From contig JAMKCF010000020.1 of NCBI GenBank assembly GCA_023634235.1, forward strand, positions 248,001 to 312,000: a DNA stretch of 64,000 nt, in the 5' to 3' direction. Of the stretch, positions 12,261 through 22,297 are shown in pieces (within the stretch, counting starts at the first letter, position 1; each line of letters begins with the position of its first letter). The position numbers and the translations under genes are program-made. The notes beneath the pieces are model-generated. The model was given only the letters and a program-made list of their open reading frames with translations, made no database searches and had not been told where the DNA came from. The stretch comes from Pisaster brevispinus. Lineage: Eukaryota; Echinodermata; Asteroidea; Forcipulatida; Asteriidae.

Positions 12261-12489
12261 AGACCTCGACAAATCGCCTGTCTGATTGCCGGGACACGGT
12301 GAAACTTTGTCGGGCAACCTGGACGCCTGATCGGTCTGCCCGATCGGGCAAGTGCTCTTATTGAAAAACTAATGAGTTATATATTAATTAATAAAATAAA
12401 ATACTGTTTTATTCCACTGGTGATTTCCTACAAAGTGTTCCAAGCATTAACAAAATCTAAGCATTAAAAAAATCCACTGAAGTTGATGT

Positions 12490-13100
12490 GTATATGTTGG
12501 GCGCGATTGGTCAATCTTCACGATCAACGTCCGATAGTGCTGCACAATCGACCGATTGCGCTGCGCTATTAAAAGATCTATTGTTCGCGCAGCAATCGGT
12601 CGATTGCGCAATGAACATCTTTGCGCAATCGATTGATCGCGCTACGAATATTTTTTGCGTGATCAATCGATCGTGCAGGATTGATGTTGCGCGATCGGTC
12701 GATCGTATTTATTGTTGTGCGTGGATGTCGTGTTGCGACATCTTAACTGACACTAATTTCTTTATGCCTGCATTTGTATGTTCATCACGGGTACTCGGCA
12801 TCCTGTGTACACACAGTGCATGCAAGCAATGTCCATGTCATCAGCGCGCTGGTTCTGTGTGAGTGCGTGCAAAACAAAATGTTTATTTATTAAAATACGT
12901 AAGTTGTATGGAACGCCAAAGAGGCAAATAATCCGATCAACACATTGATCGTTCTTCTGCATCCATCGATCGTTCTTTTGCATCAATCGATCGTTCTTTT
13001 GCATCGATCGATCGTTCTTTTGAATCGATCGATCGGTATTTGCATTGATCGATCGCTCCTTTCTACTGATCGGTCGATAAAAAAGGACCGGTTAAAAAAG
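12490..13100. repeat. CGATCG-rich repeat with a 21-bp tandem array
   Basis: At 12945-13075 about five imperfect 21-bp units carry ATCGATCGTTCTTTTGC. At 12510-12715 the same GATCGATCG and CAATCGATTG words occur as inverted pairs. The density of CGATCGATCG stands out in an otherwise CpG-poor AT-rich region. Open frames through it (such as 12945-13235) are products of the array. Confidence 0.7.
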
Positions 13101-13443
13101 ACCGATGCGCATACATCGATGCGTATAGGCCACACACACAGTCCGGGACTCGGTTTCGGTTCTGAAAAAAAGCTCGGTTCTGAGTCGGACCCGGTTACAC
13201 TAAATTCAATACAAAACATAAGCCACCCAGTCTGAGTCCACACACACAATTGAGCCGATCTACATGTATTTTAACCGGAAATACCCCCAACAAGTAAATC
13301 TGACATCGTGGAACCGAGCGCTAATTCTCCCTCTCCATTGTTGCATACAAACAAGTCTGTGGTTTGGCAATGCACATGGCCCTGCATGAATATGAATATT
13401 CATCAACAGCCAACCACATACATGTACCACACTGTGTGCTGTA

Positions 13444-13694
13444 GATGGGGCAAGCTTTTATGAATATGGATACATCGGCACCGGCAGCCAATCACAATGC
13501 GCTGACTGTTAGTTAGTTTGTGAACTTTGGACACTGTATCTCATGCTGCACGGCATACTGGATGTGGTTGTGCACTATGCAGCCACTGCATAATAGTACC
13601 TAGTGTTGTGGATGGGGCAAACTTTTATGAATATGGATACATCGGTAGGAAGCCAATCACGACGTGCTGACAGTTGGTTAGTTTGTGGACTTTG
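13444..13694. repeat. 167-bp host tandem repeat, second unit interrupted
   Basis: The unit starting GATGGGGCAAGCTTTTATG at 13444 recurs at 13611. The second unit breaks at TTTG (13691-13694) where a Harbinger-like element is inserted and resumes at 14523 with TTGGACTCTGTATCTC. The first unit shows the uninterrupted junction TTTGGACACTGTATCTC near 13526. Confidence 0.8.
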
Positions 13695-14522
13695 GGCCCT
13701 GTTCCCACTGGACCCCGCATTGATCGCGCAATTCGAGAAAAGGGCGATCAGACCCCGCAATTTCTCGAAAAGGGCGATCAAAGGGCGATCAAGCGTAAGT
13801 GGGAACGCGAGGGCGATCAGGATCAGACCCCGCAAATTTGATCCACCTCGGGAGTAGGATTAAAGCGGGATCTGATCGCCCTTGTGGATTAATGGGCGAT
13901 CAAAAGTCTAGTGGGAACGCAAAGGGCGATCAGACCCCGCAATTTGAGGGCGAACATCCGGTACGGTAGGCCCGAATGGCGCGAAAATGGTGTTCTTTTT
14001 TCTTCTATTCCCAGCAAGCACCACGCATTTGGTGACATGAATTGCAAGTAAAGCATAAAGCAGTATTGACGTCACGTGACGATACCAACTACACGTTCTG
14101 TACAACGCATCCACTGTAAGCCCAAACCCACGCTTTTATTTTGGATGCATTGAATTCATACGTGCACGTTCTTTAAAGATGGCAGCGCCTAGCAATAAAC
14201 GTCCCATAAATTCGTCAAATTACCTCCCAAAAAGATGAGAAGCGTGGCAAACTATGGTCGGACGAGGAGCTGGGAACTTTTTTAGACATCTGGGCCAGTC
14301 AAGAAATTCAAAACACACTGTGTGGTCGCCATAGATACGTTGCGCCTGCGCACTGCCCACTTGGTCGACCTGCGTTGGTGAACTTTGAATCCACTTCCGT
14401 TTCCAAAAGGGAGATCAATGCGCGATCATACTCTAGTGGGAACGCGACCGCGATTCACGTCTGCGACTAATCCTTTTGCGGGGTCAGGATCTCGTAATTG
14501 TGGATCCAGTGGGAACGCGGTC
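13695..14522 (+). mobile_element. PIF/Harbinger-like element A, internally deleted
   Basis: 828 bp, starting GGCCCTGTTCCCACTGG and ending CCAGTGGGAACGCGGTC (inverted termini), flanked by a direct TTG (13692-13694 and 14523-14525). The 3-bp target duplication and the encoded Myb/SANT-like fragment support the PIF/Harbinger superfamily. The ends contain many GGGCGATCA and ACCCCGCA words in both orientations. The paralogous empty site at about 13526 confirms the boundaries. No transposase frame survives. Confidence 0.75.
14168..14345 (+). pseudogene. Myb/SANT-like (MADF-type) domain fragment in Harbinger-like element
   Basis: An ATG near 14178 opens MAAPSNKRPINSSNYLPKR and stops. In the next frame the sequence continues KRGKLWSDEELGTFLDIWAS and IQNTLCGRHRY. 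The pattern W-S-D-E-E-[12 or so]-D-I-W-A with a following IQ..L.G matches the Myb/SANT-like proteins encoded beside the transposase in PIF/Harbinger elements. One frameshift near 14240 and the short length make it a pseudogene. Confidence 0.6.
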
Positions 14523-14525
14523 TTG

Positions 14526-14737
14526 GACTCTGTATCTCATGCTGCTTGGATGTGGTTTCAGATGCCTAATTTGCATACCTGTATGCAGGAGGGGCTAGGG
14601 GTCTGTGGTATTGCACTCAGGCACTAGGCAGCATGTGTGCTATTTGCTACATGATCTGTGATGGCTAATTTGCATCTGTGTGGAGTGTGTGGAGGGGGAG
14701 CAGGGGACTGTGGCAATAAACAATGTGTGTACTGTAA
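14526..14737. other. Spacer between two inverted Harbinger-like elements
   Basis: Continuation of the host tandem repeat (GGACTCTGTATCTCATGCTG) followed by GC-richer non-coding sequence. Its last bases TAA (14735-14737) are the target duplication of element B. Confidence 0.6.
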
Positions 14738-15583
14738 GACCGCGTTCCCACTGGATCCACAATTACGAGATCCTGACCCCGCAAAAGGATTAGTCGCAGA
14801 CGTGAATCGCGGTCGCGTTCCCACTAGAGTATGATCGCGCTCTGATCTCCCTTTTGGGAACGGAAATGGATTCAAAGTTCACCAACGCAGGTCGACCAAG
14901 TGGGCAGTGCGCAGGCGCAACGTATCTATGGCGACCACACAGTGTGGGTGGCTCCTCTACTACGCGCGCGCAGCAGTCGCCATTTTTTTTGTCATGATAG
15001 TACATGTACTGTATACTGACTACTGTTGACCGACATGATGGACTTTTTTGTGCCATTTATTTTGTTGCGCCATCATCTACGTCTTCAGAATATAAGTATT
15101 AGAATATCAGCTTTTTTTGAGCTTCGTTCTCGACATCGAAGACATTGTAGACGTCGGAGAAATGAGCGACGGTTGCTTTTTCTGCGACGAAAATTCGTCA
15201 TGTATGCCCTCATGTTCGAAACGGCAATCACTGAAGACCATCACCACTAAGTCGACAGGTACTACTAGAAGAAACATTTTCTCAAATAAACACTTGCGCC
15301 ATTCGGGCCTACCATACCGGATGTTCGCCCTCAAATTGCGGGGTCTGATCGCCCTTTGCGTTCCCACTAGACTTTTGATCGCCCATTAATCCACAAGGGC
15401 GATCAGATCCCGCTTTAATCCTACTCCCGAGGTGGATCAAATTTGCGGGGTCTGATCCTGATCGCCCTCGCGTTCCCACTTACGCTTGATCGCCCTTTGA
15501 TCGCCCTTTTCGAGAAATTGCGGGGTCTGATCGCCCTTTTCTCGAATTGCGCGATCAATGCGGGGTCCAGTGGGAACGGGGCC
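14738..15583 (-). mobile_element. PIF/Harbinger-like element B, inverted relative to A
   Basis: 846 bp flanked by direct TAA (14735-14737 and 15584-15586), the classic TWA target of the superfamily. Its ends match element A in reverse orientation: 15297-15583 mirrors 13695-13984 and 14738-14945 mirrors 14330-14522. The interior (about 14990-15290) differs from A, so the two copies carry different internal sequence. Open frames in the interior show no recognisable transposase. Confidence 0.75.
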
Positions 15584-15741
15584 TAATGTACATGCAGCCG
15601 ACCACGTGTGATATTTGACACTCCTGGATGTCAGTGCAAAGCCTTTGCAGAATCTCTGTGGTCAATGCTTACAACATCAGGCATCAACTTTTTGAGCGTT
15701 CGGTCCCAGGATTGGCTCCATACACAGAGCCGCTTATAATT

Positions 15742-17401
15742 AGCTGTTCCGAACTTTCAGTCGGAACAGCTATTGTAATCGTCGAGATTTTTATTCTTTT
15801 TCTTATTATTCTTTCTTTCCATAAAATCGTATTGACTTAACCTGTGTCTCTTTCAGAAGCTATATGTTCCTCTTAAAATTATCAAAAGTAGACAAATCAT
15901 ATACCATATTGAAGCTTATACACTGACTTAAATTTTAGATGTAATTAGATTAAAATTCTTAATTAATTATTCACGTGACAGCGGTGTGAATATTTAATTA
16001 GTCAATCTTGTTCGCACCATATCTCAAGAAGTATACATTCGATCCTCAAACTTTTTTCAGTTATGGACTTGTCTTGAATTGTAGATGTGCATTCGAGCCT
16101 AAATTTTTCAGTCACGTCATCATGACGTCATTTATTGGCGCGTTTTCGTTTTGTGTACAAAACACATGGCGCTAGAAGTGTAAATTAGTACATGAGCAGC
16201 ACATGCAATTCCTATGTAGGTTTAGTTTTTTTTTTAGAATGCATCGATTGGAATTTTTTTTTTACCATCGTGTTCCTTATAAAATTTATTAGTACGAAAA
16301 ACACATTTTTTTGCTGTGACGTAATCAGGTGTCGAATTACGCTAATTCAGAGCTTATTCCTTTAAAAAATCATATCTCCTGAACCAAATGTCGTAGAGTC
16401 GTAATGTTTGTGTTGCTTTGTAGCGTACAACAATTGCAAAAAAATATTTTTAGTGATGACCTCACTTTGACCTTTACTTCCGGTCCAAACAGGAAGCTCA
16501 AATATGTAGAAAATCATATCTCCTGAACCAAATATCAGAAAGGCGTAACGTTTGTGTTGTATGGTAGCTTACAACACTTGCGACATTTCATGCACAGTGA
16601 TGACCTAACTTTGACCTTTACTTTCGGTCCAAACAGGAAGTTCAATCTTTAAAAAACCATAACTCCTGAACCACATGTCAAAGAATCGTATTGTTTGTGT
16701 TACTTTGTAGCTTAATACAATTGCAAAAAAATCATTTTGGTGACGACCTCACTTTGACCTTTACTTCCGGTCCAAACAGGAAGCTCAAATCTTTACAAAA
16801 TCATATCTCCTGAATCACATGTCGTAAAGTCGTAATGTTTGTGTTATTTTGTAGCTTACTACAATTGCAAAAGTTTATTTCTAGTGATGACCTCACTTTG
16901 ACCTTTACTTCCGGTCCAAACAGGAAGTTCAATCTTTAAAAATCATATCTCCTGAACAACATGTCAAAGAGTCGTAATGTTTGAGTTGTGTTGTAGCTTA
17001 CCACACTTGAAACATTTTAACAAAAAAGATGACCTCACTTTGACCTTAACTTCTGGTCCAAACAGGAAGTTCACACTTGAAACATAATCCCCTCCTGAAC
17101 CACATGTCATAAGGTCGTATGTTTGAGTTGTTTTGTAGCTTACCACACTTGAAACATTTTAACAAAAAAAGATGACCTCACTTTGACCTTAACTTCCGGT
17201 CTAAAACAAGATCCGAACTTAATTAAACCAGTTTACACTGTGATTATCTCTCTGCAAAACAAGCATTGATCATTTTGAACAACATTACGTCACATACACA
17301 AAATACAGAATCAGTTCACATCTTGGGCTACAAAACAGAACTTTTTAGGTCAGCAGAACGGAACAGCTGTGTGATTGTAAGTTACAATCACTTACATCTA
17401 G
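15742..17401 (+). mobile_element. Helentron-like (HINE/DINE-1-type) non-autonomous element
   Basis: The architecture is that of non-autonomous Helentrons. (1) At the left a perfect 11-bp hairpin, AGCTGTTCCGA with loop ACTTTCAG (15742-15771). (2) Near the right end the inverted word CGGAACAGCT (17359-17368), an asymmetric inverted repeat with the left end. (3) Immediately after it a 10-bp palindrome GTGATTGTAA/TTACAATCAC (17371-17391). (4) A terminus CTAG (17398-17401) followed by TT. (5) Inside, a six-unit tandem array. It contains TGACGTCA at about 16127 and encodes nothing. A second copy of the same 3' end type lies at 21629-21658. The exact 5' end is uncertain. Confidence 0.65.
16320..17215 (+). 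repeat. Six-unit ~143-bp tandem array carrying DR5 and ETS-type sites
   Basis: Units are marked by GATGAC(C) at 16455, 16599, 16742, 16886, 17028 and 17171, spaced 144, 143, 144, 142 and 143 bp. Each has a TGACCT-n5-TGACCT pair (AGGTCA direct repeat, spacing 5, on the minus strand), then in most units CTTCCGG, then a loose hairpin CTTCCGGTCCAAACAGGAAG, then TCATATCTCCTGAAC. The later units drift (TTAACTTCTGG in unit 5). The period and position inside the element match the central tandem repeats of DINE-1-like elements. Confidence 0.9.
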
Positions 17402-17403
17402 TT

Positions 17404-18191
17404 GGGACTGAGTCTTTTTAAATCGGAACTGACGCAAGCGGGTCCTCGGTTCAACAGAAGAGTAGACCCACCGGTTCGGTTCTCAATTTGGAACTGAGTA
17501 GAACCGGAGAACCGAAGGAACCGCCCAAGCTTAGTGTAGACCTGTGAGTGCATACCAACAGAAGGACATAGTTCAGCCAATCAGACGTAGGATGCGTATT
17601 CATGATAAATATATTAGTATTGTAGACCCGTGTGTGCAGACCGACAGCATTCATTTTCCTCACCAAAGGACACAGTTCAACCAATCATTCGTAAGAAGCA
17701 TACTCATGATTAAATATTATGTCATTGCCACCGTTCTACACAAAGCAGCATGGATGGATTCCTGTCCAATTTTGCAACCGAAGTATTTGCATCTCGTTCA
17801 TAACAACTACTGTACTCAAGTATAACAAAGATTAGACAATAGTCATTTCAATTTTGTTGTTCTTTGTTAAACAAGAATAGGGGATATATATTACTATTCG
17901 TTACAAGTGATTTACAGTTTTGATTGCATGTTTTATAAAATAACCGCTTTGTACACGTCGAGTCCTAATGATTGTGTACTAGCACAGGGAAACGTATAAA
18001 CTAATTACTTTCATTTCGTCGGTTTGTTTAATGTACTTGAATGAAGTCCAAATCTAAATGTATCTTCAAACAGGCACGTTGGAAAATTGTTCCAGCGATC
18101 TACCGTGTAGAAGGTATACGATTTAATACACCATATTTTACATTAAAGCCTATGCAAGCAGATGCCTGGAGCATGCTCAAATAACAATTGT
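17404..18191. other. Intergenic, no gene seen
   Basis: Contains a patch rich in CGGTTC and GAACCGG words (17430-17520) resembling 13140-13200, and a repeated phrase at 17558-17590 and 17665-17690 (ACAGTTCA/ACATAGTTCAGCCAATCA). No coding support. Confidence 0.4.
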
Positions 18192-18195
18192 TTAA

Positions 18196-18949
18196 CCCTT
18201 TCAATACCATTGTCGAGTTTACTCGACCGTGCGCCGTGTGTGCTTCCGTACCAATGTCGAGTTTACTCGACAAAAAAAGTTGCGGCCTTTGAGACCCTGT
18301 ATTTATTTTGTTTGGCGCCCTCTGTTGTTGACCCTTACATAGACGGGTAGCTTGTTTATTGAGCTTTCCAATGGTGTGTATTGTATAGGGGGTCGCCATT
18401 ACGATTTTCCGAGAAAAACTACGTTGTGTGCTGCAGTACTTCCAGAATTCACGCTTCCGTTTTCCCGACAAAAAATCACCATCATGGCTGTTCGTGACCC
18501 GTAGGTTTTGGTTGAAATATTTGTCATTAGTGACTATGAATTGGACTTGAAAATATGTGAAGAAGAACCTAGTGAAGATTCGGATGAAACTCGTGATGTT
18601 TCGTCGCAAGGTACGTTCAATGATGGCAGTGATCCTGACGATATACCGGTAGCTGGACCGAGCACTGCAACCCTTCAACGCCGTTGGGCATGGGCATGGG
18701 CTCGGCGGGCCTCGACCCATTCTTGCCGATCGAGGTGGAAAAGGACATGAAAATAATATATAAAAATTTGACATCATATGAAAGATCATTTCATTAGCTA
18801 CAAATTGTATGCACAAAGTTTTTCCACAAAAATATGTCTTCACACAGAAAATCAAGATTGAAAAAAGTGAACACTGCACTTTGCTTTTTGTGTGAAAAAA
18901 TGCGGTACACAGCAGTGTGACCCCTGCAAACAATGCGGTATTGAAAGGG
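18196..18949 (+). mobile_element. piggyBac MITE 1 (internal deletion derivative)
   Basis: 754 bp between TTAA duplications (18192-18195, 18950-18953), with 13-bp terminal inverted repeats CCCTTTCAATACC. Two copies of the hairpin TGTCGAG-TTTA-CTCGACA sit just inside the left end (about 18212 and 18254). The frame 18508-18750 is acidic (SEDSDETRD, GSDPDDIPVAGPSTA), like the N-terminus of piggyBac transposases. Near the right end CGTQQCDPCKQCG resembles the C-terminal cysteine cluster. The catalytic core is deleted. Confidence 0.8.
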
Positions 18950-18953
18950 TTAA

Positions 18954-19539
18954 CTATTGTAAAATATTTATTGCCAGTGTTATCCAATCTCGCTTGGTAA
19001 AGAAAACAAATATTGAGATCTACATTTTGTTTCCAGAAATGGGACGATACAACCATAAAAAAGAGAGGTTTTGAATTAATAGTCTTTCTTGTGTGGAACA
19101 AGAATTTAAAGCCACAAAGATTTCTCCCCCAAACTGTGGAAAACATGCTCTATATCATTTACAAAGCAATCATATTTACATATGATTGAAGCAGACTATT
19201 TCTTTGGAACGTATATGCACATTGTGTTTGTCGTATACTTACATATAAACACAGACAACATTTCACAAGGCGATTATTTTCAAGAACATATACCCTCTCC
19301 TCTTTGATGTTTGTTTTTTTAACAACAAATACAACGCTTTGTCCCCTTACTTAAATTATTAGCACTTGTTCCAAAATAGAGTGTCTCTTTTTGTCAGCTT
19401 TCCCTATAAGGAAGCATTGAAAATATGCGCATTTATCTAGTATGAGTAACAAAATGTGTTTTGCTAACATAAGGGTTTTTATTGATTTCAAGTTAGTTAA
19501 ATGTTTTTATAAGCATCTCTGTCACCCCAAAAGTTTGTT
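18954..19539. other. Intergenic, no gene seen
   Basis: AT-rich. A 348-codon minus-strand open frame runs across this boundary, the MITE and both of its TTAA sites (18100-19146); it has no domain and is rejected as a gene. Confidence 0.4.
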
Positions 19540-20060
19540 TATTTTTGTTCCTTTTTTTTAATACTTCTTATTCTTCTTCTTCTCAGTTCCCTTTCTAAGC
19601 TTATATGAACTTGAAACTTCACATATAGTTATATATTTATTAGGAGATGAAACCGCTTCAAATACATCATGATGACGTCATCAGGTGTTGAGTTACGTTA
19701 AATCAAGTTTTAATATTTGAACAAATCATAACTCCAAAACTACACAATGGATTTTCACAATCTATACATCATCGGATAGGCCTGTTATGACTCTAGTTTG
19801 ACCTCGTTTGACCCTGACTTCCGGTTCAAACTGGAAGTTGAAAATTTCAAAAAATCATATCTCAAGAACTACTTATCATTTCATCACAATTTTTACATCA
19901 GATTGTAGGTTTGTGATCCTGCCGAAACCTTTGCACAGAGATGTTACCAATATGACCTTAACCTCTGGTCCTAAACGGGTGTTACAGCCAACGTTCGTAT
20001 TAACCAGCATATAAACTTTGTACACAGAAAAGCATTGTAGCTGACTGTTCCACTCCGTTA
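19540..20060 (+). repeat. Fragment of the Helentron-like repeat family
   Basis: Shows the same internal words as 15742-17401: a T-rich TTCTTATTCTTCTTC stretch, ATGATGACGTCATCA near 19670, AAATCATATCTC, and TTGACC..TGACTTCCGGTTCAAACTGGAAGT near 19800. It joins 20752-21658 across a piggyBac MITE, so the two may be one interrupted copy. Confidence 0.55.
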
Positions 20061-20145
20061 TTCATAAGGTCCAAAGTCCACGAGGCCTGTGCGTATAGTC
20101 CCACATAACAGAAATGTAAGCGGGCTGTATCATACAACTGTTTAA

Positions 20146-20747
20146 CCCTTTCCTTACCATAGGCGACTTTAGTCGACTGCACTCATACCCCCTCTTCCTT
20201 ACCATTGGCGACGTTAGTCGACCAAGCTTGCATACAAAAAAGCACTCAAGCATGAGCACAAAGGCCATTTGTAATAAAGTTGTAGTTTTGTCCATGTTCA
20301 CCCCCCATACCCAAACTTACCATCATTGGAAAGAGAGAGATCGGATCTTTCCAATGGTGGTAAAATAAAAAAAGGTTGCTATTATGCAATCTCTTCAAAT
20401 TGGAATAGGAAGATCCGAAATGCCAAACACCTACGGAGCGCCATATGGTTGTGTACAAAAAAGTGGTTGAGATTACAGATTGCACTGAGGAAAGAAAGAC
20501 CAAGAACTTTGACATATATTGTACCAATCTCAATGAGTTTAAGATTATATGAAAGGGAATTCAATAAGAAAGAACTTTTTTATAACTTATTTTGCTGTAA
20601 AACAATATCCTCAAGGAGATAATGGAGTTTGTAAAAATGGCCTTTGAACGAAAGCTTCCTGTTGTGTTAGAATGTGTGCTTCACGCTTGAGTGGTCAAAT
20701 AATGCGGTCACCAGCGGTTGTTTATGTCCAAACAATTCGGTAAAGGG
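20146..20747. mobile_element. piggyBac MITE 2
   Basis: 602 bp with perfect TTAA target duplications (20142-20145, 20748-20751) and termini CCCTTTCC../..TAAAGGG. Just inside the left end are two hairpin-like words, GGCGAC-TTTA-GTCGAC and GGCGAC-GTTA-GTCGAC. The interior shares CTTTCCAATGGT with MITE 1 and with the full piggyBac at 42884. No transposase remains. The word AAGGTYCAAAGTCCAC flanks it on both sides (about 20068 and 20960). Confidence 0.8.
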
Positions 20748-20751
20748 TTAA

Positions 20752-21658
20752 TGCTCTGCTGGGACACACTATTTGTGGCTCACTCTGTGATAGAAGCCGC
20801 CTCGGAAATCTACATCATTGCAATGATTATTCTTGTACGTTTTAACAACACGTTGTTACGCACATCAAGAAACCCAAACTCATTCAAAGTTCAGTGTGAA
20901 TTTAGTTCCGTTGTGTCCGTCTGATTGCTTAATGGAAAACACGGAATAAAAGTGAATCATAAGGTTCAAAGTCCACCAAGCCTGTGTGCTATTTCAAACA
21001 ACTGTTCATTCTTTTATCCCGCTCTGAAATATTATTATTTGCTCGCTCTGTGACAGATGTCGTCTCGGAAATCTACGTCATTTAATATTTAAATCTTTGA
21101 AAATTAGTATCAATTCGAGAATAAGAGACCCTGGGTTGCTTTTTGCGGGATTATACAAAAGTAATATAGGTCTTCGATTTTTATTGTTTGCGCAAAATTA
21201 TGTGTCCTCTACTTCCGGTTAAAACCAAAAGTGCATTGTAATTTAAAGTGGCAACTTTTTTGGAGTTGATTTTAACGATGTTGTAGTCTGACAAGGGTCT
21301 GGTTAAAAAAATAAGATTTAAGAGCGCCATCTGGCGGCAGGTTAAACAAAAGTTCAAAATACAGTTTTACTAGAAGCCTTTGGCAGAGTTTTTATAATTG
21401 TTTCAACATGGGCTCCACATGCTTCACAAAAATGAATATGTTGGTGACCTTGTCTTGACTTTTTAACCTGTCTAAACTGGAAGTTCTGTAAAACGCTTAA
21501 AAAACATTATTTAATAGCTATTCATTCTGTTTTCACAATAACAAACAGCACAGCTCACGATCACTCCAGTCAGCTTTACTTGAAAACTGATGACTCATTA
21601 ATTCAGGCAAAAAATCCAAACACCTCGAATTTGTTATCAAACAAATGCTTATGTCTAG
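20752..21658 (+). mobile_element. Helentron-like 3' part with terminal hairpin
   Basis: Ends with ATTTGTT-ATCA-AACAAAT (21629-21646), then GCTTATGT and CTAG (21655-21658) followed by TT, the same layout as the end at 17371-17401. Upstream are GTGACCTTGTCTTGAC and CTGGAAGTTC, related to the 143-bp units. The left part is not delimited. Confidence 0.5.
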
Positions 21659-21659
21659 T

Positions 21660-22297
21660 TTGTATTATTACTTGGATTTGTAGTGGTTTGGATGAAGTAA
21701 TTGTTATTACTAGTGAATAAATCACACTCTAATCCAAGTTGATGTTGTCTACAGGTGTATGAAGGTTCCTGCACACACAATCAACCTGCTATAAACACCA
21801 GGTATTGGATGAGTTCAAACACAAACACAAGGGACATTCATTAAAGGTAGGGTCATACTTTGGTAATGACACAAATTTTTTCAGCAATTCCTTTCCCAAA
21901 TCCTCCTTGTTATAAAGCTGGTAATAGTACGAATCCTGTGAAGTTGTTTTTTTTCTAAAATGCCCGTTGATTAAAAATCCATAATTGCATCAGAGAAACG
22001 ATTTATGCGTGAATGATTTCTTAGGCCACAGATGTGGTTGTACCCGCTGTCACCTCGATAAACATATATGGATTTAAAGTTTATATGAAAATACCCCAGA
22101 TTTTGTGCTGTTTTCTCAGCCAGTAGACACTGTATTCAGCTAAACAAAATGTTTACATGTGACTCTTGTGTATTCTTTGTAATTTCGCATATAGTCAGGA
22201 TTTTGCTGACAAAAACCAAACAATGACCCTACCTTTAATTAATCTTTTTCAGCTCTGGCATTCTATATGACTAAGACTCCACCCGAAGTGACTCTGA
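21660..22297. other. Intergenic, no gene seen
   Basis: Includes an inverted word pair AAAGGTAGGGTCAT (21844) and ATGACCCTACCTTT (22222) about 380 bp apart, which may be the ends of a small unclassified element. No coding content. Confidence 0.4.

Noticed and set aside
12945..13235. ORF encoding repeated SIVLLHR peptides
   Set aside because: A direct product of the 21-bp tandem array (21 is a multiple of three); no support as a gene.
15026..15367. Overlapping ORFs inside Harbinger-like element B as a transposase
   Set aside because: No DDE motifs or helix-turn-helix; arginine-rich frame is on the strand opposite to the element's inferred orientation.
18100..19146. 348-codon minus-strand open frame
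   Set aside because: It spans both TTAA sites and the whole of a piggyBac MITE plus flanks, contains no domain, and is explained by chance in low-stop-density repeat sequence.
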